Source of the DNA: a virus
IMG/VR virus record: IMGVR_UViG_3300021471_000008
Location: 1 to 45,255 of that record
Reading direction: 5' to 3' (one strand)
Length of the DNA stretch: 45,255 nt
How positions within the stretch are numbered: the first letter of the stretch is position 1; the number at the start of each line of letters is the position of its first letter. The translations under genes were made by a program, and so were the position numbers. Under the pieces are notes generated by a model that saw nothing but the letters and a program-made list of their open reading frames with translations, was not told the DNA's origin and searched no databases. Shown here in pieces: positions 15,081 through 23,200 of this stretch.

Positions 15081-15321
15081 AGGAAAAGTTAAAACCTATT
15101 CTATCTCTGACCTTTTTGGTTGTAGAAAGGTTGCACAGATGAAGGTTAAGCCTTTTCTTAACAGGTTAGAAGAAAAAGATTATCAAGAAGTTATAGGAGA
15201 ACTGGATGAATATATTGATGAAGAAGGAGAGATAGTTATATATACTAAACTTGAACATGACGCAATTGGAGACGAAGACGTTTTTCTTATTATAGCCAAA
15301 GAGGTGAAGATAGATGAGTGA
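15067..15321 (+). CDS. Hypothetical protein, 84 aa
   Basis: ATG 15067 follows AGTGATAAAA, overlapping the previous stop. The sequence has KTYSISDLFGCRKVAQMKV and an acidic C-terminal half with beta strands (EGEIVIYTKLEHD). It is immediately upstream of the methylase and overlaps it by eight bases. Not recognised. Confidence 0.5.
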   Translation: MLMYKGKVKTYSISDLFGCRKVAQMKVKPFLNRLEEKDYQEVIGELDEYIDEEGEIVIYTKLEHDAIGDEDVFLIIAKEVKIDE

Positions 15322-16114
15322 AAAGTATGAATTTAAGGATATAACTGTTTACTTTGAAGACTGTATAAAGGGTATATATGATAAGGTTAAACGTGGTTCA
15401 GTAGATATGGTTTTTTGTGACCCTCCATTTGGTATAAATTTTATTTCTCGTAGTGACTGGACATATAGTAGGTCTAAAAAAAGTAGGATAGGAGGATATA
15501 AAGAAGTAAAAAAAGATGAGTACAGAGAATTTACTGAGAAGTGGATAAATGCAGTAGACTATGCAACTAAAAACAATGCTACTATTTATATAGTTAGTGG
15601 CTGGACTAATCTACATCATATACTCGATTATGCTATAGAGGGCAAAGGTTGGTTTCTTATGAACCATATAATCTGGTGGTATAATAATCCTTTACCTACA
15701 CTTAAAAAGTTTAGAGCCTGTCATTATCATATAGTTGTTTTTACTAAAAGCAAAAACATTTTTATACAGAACAAACACACTTTTAACATTATTGACAATC
15801 GTGAGTCTCCTTATCTTGATGTTTGGCAGATATCAAGGGATATGCGTAAAAAAGAGTATATACCCAACGCTACTAAACTTCCTCACGAACTTGTTCGTAG
15901 ATGTGTTCTAACCAGTTCTAATGAAGGAGATTTAGTTCTTGATTGTTTTGTTGGTAATGGGACTACACCTGCTGTTTGCCTTGCACATAACAGAAGGTTT
16001 ATAGGTTTTGAGATAAATTTAAATACCAGAAAAACAATAAAATATATAGTTGAAAAAGAGTATAAACTTAAAGAACAAAGAAACAATCTTATGAATTATT
16101 TATCGGGTGAATAG
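15314..16114 (+). CDS. Beta-class DNA methyltransferase (N4-cytosine or N6-adenine)
   Basis: Motif IV comes first, MVFCDPPFG with DPPF at 36-39. The SAM-binding motif I comes near the C-terminus (LVLDCFVGNGTTPAV). This circular order marks the beta class. The 266-residue length is normal. It should methylate one base in a short site; DPPF does not separate N4C from N6A decisively. No restriction partner is adjacent, so it is a solitary methylase, likely protecting viral DNA before packaging. SD GAGGTGAAG precedes ATG, and the large terminase follows at once. Confidence 0.85.
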   Translation: MSEKYEFKDITVYFEDCIKGIYDKVKRGSVDMVFCDPPFGINFISRSDWTYSRSKKSRIGGYKEVKKDEYREFTEKWINAVDYATKNNATIYIVSGWTNLHHILDYAIEGKGWFLMNHIIWWYNNPLPTLKKFRACHYHIVVFTKSKNIFIQNKHTFNIIDNRESPYLDVWQISRDMRKKEYIPNATKLPHELVRRCVLTSSNEGDLVLDCFVGNGTTPAVCLAHNRRFIGFEINLNTRKTIKYIVEKEYKLKEQRNNLMNYLSGE

Positions 16115-17800
16115 ATGAACGAAGATTTTCCTCCTTGGAACTGGGAAGTATATAATCCCAAAGAAGAAGACGAAGAACTGGATTTCTATAAAGAACTTTG
16201 TCCTCTTATAGCTAATAATGTAGAGTATTGGTGTAAATATGAGTTAGATTTTGAACCTTGGAAGTTTGATAAAAAAAGGAGAGAAAAGATACTTAAATAT
16301 ATGAAAAAAAATAAGATAGATACAAATATTTATTATCCTCTTTACGGTTTTGGTCAGTTGGATGGAATAAAGGCTATGGTCAATCCTGACATACGTGAAG
16401 TAGTTATAGTTGCAGGTAGAAGAAGCGGAAAAACCATGAGTTATTTTGCTGCTACAACCTTTCTTGCCTGGAACAACTTTTCTTTTTTTAATCCCCCTCG
16501 TTCTCCTATGGGAGTTATAGTCTGTTCTCATAGAAGAGAACACGCTGTAGATGTTATAATGAGTGAAATAAAGTCTAGATTGAACTATACTAAAAACATA
16601 AAGAACTATATTACTAATGACTCAAAGATGAGTATAGAGTTTGGTCCTATAAACACCACTATTTATTCTATACCCACTTCAAGATATGAACAAGTAAAAG
16701 GTTATACTAACCCTCTTAAGATTTTTATGGATGAAACAGTTCTTATAAAGGATAACAGAGTTTTTTCTGCTATACGTCCTTTACTTAATCAACGTGGAGT
16801 AGTTACACTTGAAGATGGAACAAAAAAAGAGTATAATATAGGTATGGTTCTTACTTCTACTCCAGAGGGTATGAACAACTACTTTGCTTCTCGTTTCTTC
16901 CTTGCACAGGAAAAGGATAGTATGCTTTCTCTTCGTTGGCACAGTCTAGACTCTCCATATGTTAACTATAAAGGAGTTATAGACGAACTTCTTGAACCCA
17001 ATTGTGACCTTCTTATGTGGAGACAAGAGTATGGAGCAGAGTTTCTCTATGTAGCTAACTCCTTTTACACTCCAGAGTGGGTAGATAAAAGCATAAATTT
17101 TGATTTAAGACCTTTTGGTGAACTTACTCCTTCTTACCGACCGCTCTATTGGGGTATAGACTGGGGAGCTGTAAGAGATAGTACAGTTATATGGGTTTGG
17201 GAAGATATGGGTAACAGATTAAGATTTAAATTTGCTGAAGAGATAAGAAATACAGAGTATGATGAGCAGGTAGATAGAATAGTTTATCTTTCCACAATTA
17301 TCAAACCTACCATTATTAAGGCTGACCTTGCTGGTAGAGCACAAAACACTATTCTGGCTAACAAATATGGTTTGCCTCTTTCTCCTGTTGAGGGAGTAAG
17401 TATGAACCTTCAAGGTAAACATCATCTTTATATGCACGCCAAAACCATGCTTCAGGCAGGTTATCTTGAATGTCCGCCTAATCCTAAATGGAGAGAACAG
17501 ATGATAGGTATATCTGCAACAAAATCTATGAACGGAGTATATCTTTCGTTTAGTAAGGAACATGTAGGTTTTGACGATTGGGTAGACGCTTTTGTTCTTG
17601 CTACTTCATGTAAAGAACTTATAGGCGGAGTTTATAAACCACAGAGTTATACCAGTAAAACTTCTATTAAGGATATAGGTAGAAAAGATTTTTCTTCTTA
17701 TCGTCCTGTCAGTCGGACTATTACTTCTCGTTCTCGTAGGCGTAAAACTTGGGCAGAGAAGAAGGAAGAGATGGAGAAAGAAAGAAAAAAAGTGAAATAG
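16115..17800 (+). CDS. terL: Terminase large subunit, 561 aa
   Basis: The DNA-packaging motor. Walker A is AGRRSGKT (100-107) and Walker B is KIFMDE with D206/E207. The coupling motif LTSTPEG (near 247) follows. The C-terminal RNase H-like nuclease has YWGIDWG with D349, KADLAG and DDWVDAF. All catalytic positions appear intact. The C-terminus is very basic. Normal length, start ATG 16115 after GGGTGAATAG, abutting the methylase stop. It is on the plus strand, opposite to portal and capsid, unlike the usual single late operon. Confidence 0.92.
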   Translation: MNEDFPPWNWEVYNPKEEDEELDFYKELCPLIANNVEYWCKYELDFEPWKFDKKRREKILKYMKKNKIDTNIYYPLYGFGQLDGIKAMVNPDIREVVIVAGRRSGKTMSYFAATTFLAWNNFSFFNPPRSPMGVIVCSHRREHAVDVIMSEIKSRLNYTKNIKNYITNDSKMSIEFGPINTTIYSIPTSRYEQVKGYTNPLKIFMDETVLIKDNRVFSAIRPLLNQRGVVTLEDGTKKEYNIGMVLTSTPEGMNNYFASRFFLAQEKDSMLSLRWHSLDSPYVNYKGVIDELLEPNCDLLMWRQEYGAEFLYVANSFYTPEWVDKSINFDLRPFGELTPSYRPLYWGIDWGAVRDSTVIWVWEDMGNRLRFKFAEEIRNTEYDEQVDRIVYLSTIIKPTIIKADLAGRAQNTILANKYGLPLSPVEGVSMNLQGKHHLYMHAKTMLQAGYLECPPNPKWREQMIGISATKSMNGVYLSFSKEHVGFDDWVDAFVLATSCKELIGGVYKPQSYTSKTSIKDIGRKDFSSYRPVSRTITSRSRRRKTWAEKKEEMEKERKKVK

Positions 17801-17801
17801 T

Positions 17802-17936
17802 ATGCGAAGTGAAAAAGAGATAAGAGAAAAATTGAGAGAAATGTATAGAATGAAGGTAAAAAATAATACTATACTAATAAAGTTATTTATAGAAAAAACT
17901 TTAAGATGGGTTCTTGGAGAAGAAGAAACCATTTAA
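17802..17936 (+). CDS. Small basic helical protein, 44 aa
   Basis: ATG 17802 lies one base after the terminase stop; AGTGAAATAG serves as SD. The peptide is a charged helix (EIREKLREMYRMKVK) and then a hydrophobic helix ending LGEEETI. The stop TAA 17934-17936 overlaps the beginning of the longest phosphoesterase frame, which supports a later start for that gene. Function unknown. Confidence 0.5.
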   Translation: MRSEKEIREKLREMYRMKVKNNTILIKLFIEKTLRWVLGEEETI

Positions 17937-17950
17937 ATGAGAGTGATAAA

Positions 17951-18694
17951 TTGTTAAAAAAGGATTTTGATAAATACGAGATAATTGTTCCCCTTGGAGA
18001 TATACATCTAGGTTATGGAACAGTAAATATGGTTAAGGTTCAGAAGGTTATAGAGTTTATAAAGGAGAACAATGCTAAATGGATAGGTATGGGAGACTTA
18101 ATAGATAACACTCCTCCTATACACAGATATTTTGACATGAAAAACGTTACCATGACCCCACAAGAACAGGTTATAAATATAGTTAATCTTTTAAAACCTA
18201 TAAAGGATAACTGTCTTGGTCTTCTCTATGGTAATCATGAGATAAGGTCTATAGAGTATAAAACAGGTTATGACCCTATTATTCAGATGGAAGAAATGTT
18301 AGGTTTAGAAAAAAGAGGATTAGGTTCACAAACTTTTTTTAATATCAATGCTGGTGTTTGTAAATACTCTGTTTTTGCTACACATGGTTCAACAAGGGGA
18401 ATATTCTTTTCTACACGTAAGGGTTATAAAATTAACAAACTTCTTTCTTTACACAACCTTGCTATAGCCGACCTTTATCTTATGGGTCACCTTCATGACA
18501 CGGAGTGGACAACTGCCAACTATCTTGTTGGAGAAAAGGAGATATCTACTTCTTATTTCGTTATGACTGGTGCGTTTGTAGAGTATTTCGGTTCATATGG
18601 AGAAAGGTATGGTTATAACCCAGTAGAAACAGGATGTAATGTAATCTTCCTTGGTAAGAAGCGTAAAAGAATAATAATAGAGAGGCTTGTTTAA
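17951..18694 (+). CDS. Calcineurin-like metallophosphoesterase, 247 aa
   Basis: The full metal-binding set is present: GDIHLG, GMGDLID, LLYGNHE, THGS and MGHLHD, so it is probably an active dinuclear phosphoesterase. Relatives include Mre11/SbcD-type nucleases and phage phosphatases; the lack of extra domains points to a stand-alone enzyme. The longest frame begins at ATG 17906, but that overlaps the upstream peptide and has no SD. TTG 17951 follows GAGAGTGAT with good spacing, so I prefer it (ATG 17906 would add 15 basic residues). A role in DNA-end processing near packaging is inference. Confidence 0.82.
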   Translation: MLKKDFDKYEIIVPLGDIHLGYGTVNMVKVQKVIEFIKENNAKWIGMGDLIDNTPPIHRYFDMKNVTMTPQEQVINIVNLLKPIKDNCLGLLYGNHEIRSIEYKTGYDPIIQMEEMLGLEKRGLGSQTFFNINAGVCKYSVFATHGSTRGIFFSTRKGYKINKLLSLHNLAIADLYLMGHLHDTEWTTANYLVGEKEISTSYFVMTGAFVEYFGSYGERYGYNPVETGCNVIFLGKKRKRIIIERLV

Positions 18695-18699
18695 ATGCA

Positions 18700-18765
18700 C
18701 GACGTCGAGCGAAAAACTTTTTTCAAATGTGATTTATCATGGGAAGTCTTTTTCGCTTGTTGTCG
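18700..18765 (+). repeat. Imperfect inverted repeat (17-base arms, 32-base loop)
   Basis: The arms are 18700-18716 and 18749-18765. They match as CGAC, then a 4x4 internal loop, then AGCGAAAAA against TTTTTCGCT. It spans the gap between the phosphoesterase and the next SD. The longest frame of the next gene (from 18695) would run through it, which is another reason to use the later start. Confidence 0.6.
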
Positions 18766-18787
18766 TTTATTTATTGAGGTGAAAAAA

Positions 18788-18964
18788 ATGTATATTCAAG
18801 GTCTAATTACTTATACTAATCGTCTTTCAAAGGAGTTTTTCTCATTTAACGAAGAAATAGAAGATATACCTTCTTTTATTAAGAAAAAATTTTCTAATAA
18901 AAAGAATATTAAATATATAAGTGTTTATTTAGAAGATGGAACAATCTTAATATTGAACATATAA
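18788..18964 (+). CDS. Hypothetical protein, 58 aa
   Basis: ATG 18788 follows GAGGTGAAAAA. The product starts MYIQGLITYTNRLSKEFF, with a basic middle (IKKKFSNKKNIKYI) and a beta C-terminus (VYLEDGTILILNI). An ATG at 18695 is in frame, but the added residues cross the hairpin and look non-protein-like. No family recognised. Confidence 0.5.
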   Translation: MYIQGLITYTNRLSKEFFSFNEEIEDIPSFIKKKFSNKKNIKYISVYLEDGTILILNI

Positions 18965-18971
18965 TTATCTA

Positions 18972-19010
18972 TAATTGGTAATTGTGGAAGTGTCTACGAC
19001 ATATATATGG
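18972..19010 (+). promoter_or_regulatory. Shared regulatory element, copy 2, with promoter of the TGT-like gene
   Basis: TAATTGGTAATTGTGGAAGT (18972-18991) is followed by a TATA-like ACATATATATGG (18999-19010). This predicts a start near 19030 and a very short leader before ATG 19040. It is the copy most clearly placed as an upstream element of a promoter. Confidence 0.6.
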
Positions 19011-19039
19011 GTAGATATATACACATTATGGTGAAAAAA

Positions 19040-19804
19040 ATGATTTATGAAAAAAAGTTTAAAGATATACTGTTCTTTGCCGACGCACCTTTAGATTACT
19101 ATCCTTACAGGTTAAGAACCTATGATAAATATATGGATAAAGAAACAAAACCTTATGATTATCTAATAATAGATTTAGGTGTATATACTTATCTTGTAAA
19201 AAATAAAGAACATAGATATCCTGAAAAGTTAGAAAGAGGGATGTTCTGTCTTTCATTTGAATTAACAGAAAAAGAGTATGTGGCTGTACCAGACTATCCA
19301 CCTATAAATTTTGAGTTTAACAAGAAAATAGATTACAATAATATAGAGTTAACTATAAAAAATTGGTTAAAGTTTAAAGAAGCAAAAACAAAAAATTGTA
19401 TATTTACTATACAGTTTAGTGAAATAATGAACCATAGTATAATAAAGGATGAAATAAACATGTATCCAGAACCTCCTTCAAAATTTTTGGGTTTAGGAGG
19501 ATTGTGTAGAATTATGGGTTCATTAAAAGAAAAAGAATATATGAATTATGTTATGAGAGAAATAAAAAGAAGTTTTCCTAACCACTTTATACATGTCTGG
19601 GGAGCTAGTATATGGCACTTAAATAGTATGAGAAAAATAGGTATAAATAGTTTTGATAGTGCTAAATGGAGTAGACCAGTAACACGTAAATTACCTAATC
19701 GTTCTGCAAAAACGAAAAAAGAAAGTATACAGTTCTTTAATGCTTATATAGAAAGGATTTATAATATAGAAAAAAATACTAAATTATCAGACTTTTTAAG
19801 ATAA
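19040..19804 (+). CDS. TGT-superfamily base-exchange enzyme, DpdA-like
   Basis: Resembles tRNA-guanine/archaeosine transglycosylases and their DNA-acting relatives (DpdA). YDYLIIDLGVYTY (D45) matches the TDSGGFQ region holding the first catalytic Asp. VAVPDYP and FTIQF follow in family order. LGLGGLCRIMG matches the glycine loop, and HVWGASIWHL...GINSFDSAKW carries the nucleophile Asp (D206). At 254 residues it is far shorter than archaeal tRNA enzymes and has no PUA domain or obvious zinc-binding triad, which favours a DpdA-like role: putting a 7-deazaguanine into viral DNA. No preQ0 genes are present, so the base would come from the host. Start ATG 19040 follows ATGGTGA. Confidence 0.65.
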   Translation: MIYEKKFKDILFFADAPLDYYPYRLRTYDKYMDKETKPYDYLIIDLGVYTYLVKNKEHRYPEKLERGMFCLSFELTEKEYVAVPDYPPINFEFNKKIDYNNIELTIKNWLKFKEAKTKNCIFTIQFSEIMNHSIIKDEINMYPEPPSKFLGLGGLCRIMGSLKEKEYMNYVMREIKRSFPNHFIHVWGASIWHLNSMRKIGINSFDSAKWSRPVTRKLPNRSAKTKKESIQFFNAYIERIYNIEKNTKLSDFLR

Positions 19805-20254
19805 GACGACAGCGTTAAAGTAGGTTATGAGATTAGTATTAGCCTTAACATAAGTATTATTAAGTTCTTGATTTTTAGAAGTGTTAAAACTTATTCTAAC
19901 CTTAACTATACCATCACTATCTATATAATAACTAGGATTAGTAGTTGTTGACCAGTAAAAAGCCTGTGTGGTCAAAGAACCTATATACTCTACATTATCT
20001 CCACTGTCTCTATTTTTATGGAAGAAATGAAAATCAGGCGAACATTCTTCCCAAGAAGTAGTATTATTATTATAAATCATATATTTTATAGCTCCCATAT
20101 CGTAATGAGTTACACTATTATCTCCAGTCCAGTCAAGTTTATATTCTATAATCCATTCTATTTTACTTAAAGAATAACTAGGATAAATAGGTTTAAAATA
20201 AAAAGTTATACTTTTTGTATATTTCATAAGTTGATAAGTTGTTGTATTAGCCAT
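19796..20254 (-). CDS. Small beta-rich tail or fibre protein, 152 aa
   Basis: Last gene of the minus-strand structural operon, two bases after the giant fibre. It begins MANTTTYQLMKYTKSITFYF and is beta-rich with many Trp, Tyr and Asn, like a receptor-binding or fibre-accessory protein. Its end overlaps the end of the plus-strand TGT-like gene by nine bases, so the two arcs converge here with no spacer. No family recognised. Confidence 0.6.
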   Translation of the reverse strand: MANTTTYQLMKYTKSITFYFKPIYPSYSLSKIEWIIEYKLDWTGDNSVTHYDMGAIKYMIYNNNTTSWEECSPDFHFFHKNRDSGDNVEYIGSLTTQAFYWSTTTNPSYYIDSDGIVKVRISFNTSKNQELNNTYVKANTNLITYFNAVVLS

Positions 20255-20256
20255 TT

Positions 20257-23200
20257 TTATACCCCCGTAGGAACATCGTCCTGTGTAAAAAACCTTCCTC
20301 CTGTATCATCCTTACTATCAGGAGGGTTATTAATCATGTCTGCACCAGAGAACGAACTATCCATTTCAAATTTAACCATTATAGGAGCATTAAGCAGTTC
20401 CTGTTCTTTTTTATCTTCAGCCTCTTTGGCTAAAACAGAAAGATAGTCATAGAAACCCTTCTCTTCTCCTCCAGCAGAAAAGGTTATAGTTCTGGTAATA
20501 TAATCAAAAATTATGTTATTAATATAGTAATCTGTATCCTTAAGAACAATATGCATATTAGGATAGTAGTTTTCAAAGTTGAATACATTATCTTCTATAA
20601 GTGTAACCTTAACATTTTCTACTAACTCATTTTCATAAAGATACCTTGCTGCTACAGTAGCAGCGTTATCAGAATAGACCTTAAGCCTTTTTACCATTAT
20701 ATATGTTCCTGTATCTGAAGGTTCTTCAGGATATTTACCATAAGGAATTTTTACTCCTCCTTCAGGATTTTTCTCTCCTATAACCACTACCTGTGCAGGA
20801 ACATTTTTAGCATTATAAACAACTTTAGTTATCTTATCATCATCTAAATCATAGTTAGTTCCTAACCTTTCTCTTATAGTAACACCATTTATACCAGTTG
20901 TATTTACCCAGTCTTCTATTACCATAGTCATACTATGACCAGAAGAAACACCAGTAAAAGTAACCCAGTCATTTACTATACGCCAATCATCATAGAAACT
21001 ATTATAAATATATATTGCACCCTTCCACTCAGAACCAGCCTTATTAAAAACAAGCTTAATAGTATCTAAAGAAGTACTAAAAGTATATGTTTGTAAAGTT
21101 GTTTTTGTGTTATTAGTATATTTATTAAAAATACCACTTAAATCAGATGTTCCATCACCAGATAGTTTTATTTCTACACAGTCCTTAAAACCATTTCCAC
21201 TGTGGTCGAAACCAGCACGAATAGAAATACTTGCGCTAGGTAAACCAATATCTTCTATAATACTATGTGTAAAACCTAATTCTACTTCCCATTCATCTGT
21301 CTCGTTTCTCCATTGAATTTTACTTATATCATCAGAAATACCAGGAGTAAGATTAGGTAAGTCAGAACTGAAGTCTTGTAAATAACAGAAATCCTTAAAC
21401 GCAAGAAAAATTCTTTCCCAACCAGGTGTAGACCAATCATATAGTCCAACCATCCCCATACAAGAAAGACAGTATTTCTCAATTTCATAATTCCACCCCA
21501 TTTGTATCCATTCATCGCATTGTGTACCATCATTCCAGAAAATATATCTTGTAGGAATAGAAGGATGAAAGAACCTTATCTGGTCGGCTATCCACGAGTA
21601 AACAGGTATTTCAAAACCAGTTCTATAAATATTATCTGTTCCACCACCAGAAAGGTTTTTTTCTATATTTACAGGTTGAAAAGTTCTGGAAGGATAAATT
21701 GTTCCGATTTCTATAACTGGATTACCACTTGATACTGTCTGTTTAAGACCTAACATATAAACATTATTAGAAGACATATCTATACCTTCTTCTGAACTAC
21801 CATATCTATTTAACGGATATTCAAATTTTATATCTGAAGTGCTTAAACCAGTTAGAGTCTTATCTGTATATGGAAAGTATGTGTTTATTGTACGTGCGTC
21901 AATCATTGAATATACAAATGTTTGATATGTTGCGTCGTCAACAAGCTTACCAAGGAATAAACCATTACCATAAAGTTTTCTACTATAAGGTGAATAATTA
22001 CGTATATGTGTATAAACATCATTACCCATAGTCTCTCCAGAAGAAATATCATAAGAGTTAGCTATAAGTGCTTCATTGCTTTTAAGTTTAAAAGTTGAGT
22101 CGTAAGCTAGATAACGCCAATTCTGTTGACTGGTTAAATAGTCGAAATACATAGAAGTAAGAATAGGTTTTTTAGGTTTAAAAACGAAAGTTGTCCCTTT
22201 ACAATAATATACATTAGAAGAGTTACTACATAAATCGAGAAGTATTTCCAAAAGGTTTTTATCTACATATTCTTTGTGTAAAATAAAATTACCATCTGTA
22301 ACTAAATTTCTGTTTATAGAAGCAGAAGAACCGTTTTCATCATAATAAATAACCTTATCTAAAAGCTGGTCTACGTGATAATCAGACGTACAAAGTTCTT
22401 CTTTTCCTCCCTGAGTAACTCTTAAAGAAGAAATAAGCCAATAAGCATACTTATTAGCTAAAGTATTAACTATATGCACAGCCTCTACGTCTAAATCATA
22501 TTTACCATCATAGGTACAGTTCTTTTTAGTTACTTTAGTTACTTGACCTTCAAAAAGCAATTTAACGAAACTGGATGAACTTGCTCCTGGTGTACCGCTC
22601 CAGGTAAAATCTGTTCCAAGGGCAACAATTGTTCCCTCCTTTATATCCCAATTAGTGTCATAATCAAAGATGGTAAATTTAAGAGTAGAAAGTTTGTTAA
22701 GTCCTTCATCTTTTTTAAGTTTTATAACCTTATCTATTATTCTAATCCTCGTACTATCATATGAACCATCTGTCCATCGGCTGTTAGTTTCATCATAATA
22801 AGCTAAATCTAAAACTTCATGAGATATAGAAACAGAAACGTTTTTATCAGATTTGTTATATGATTGAACATTTACACTTGTATTTATATTAGAATAAAAA
22901 CTTTGTTCTACCTCAATAAAAAGAGAACGGTCTACTGAACCTGTAAAGATTACATCTACCGAAACTTCTCTATCACTTTTACTTCTTTGTTCTATTTCTA
23001 ATCCTACACTTCTATCCACTCGTGCATGTGCACCTATAATCATGCCTACTTGTCTATCAGAAAACTCGTCTACTTCTATATTTGTAGATATATTTCTATC
23101 TGTTTTTATCTGTTGTTCAATAGTAAAATCTACATTTCTATCTGTAGAAAAAAACCTTTCTATATTAGTTATTAACTGTTTATCTTCTTTTAATATTCTT

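Noticed and set aside
18695-18787. N-terminal extension of the 58-residue protein
   Set aside because: No SD, passes through an inverted repeat, and the residues do not look like the rest. ATG 18788 has GAGGTGAAAAA.
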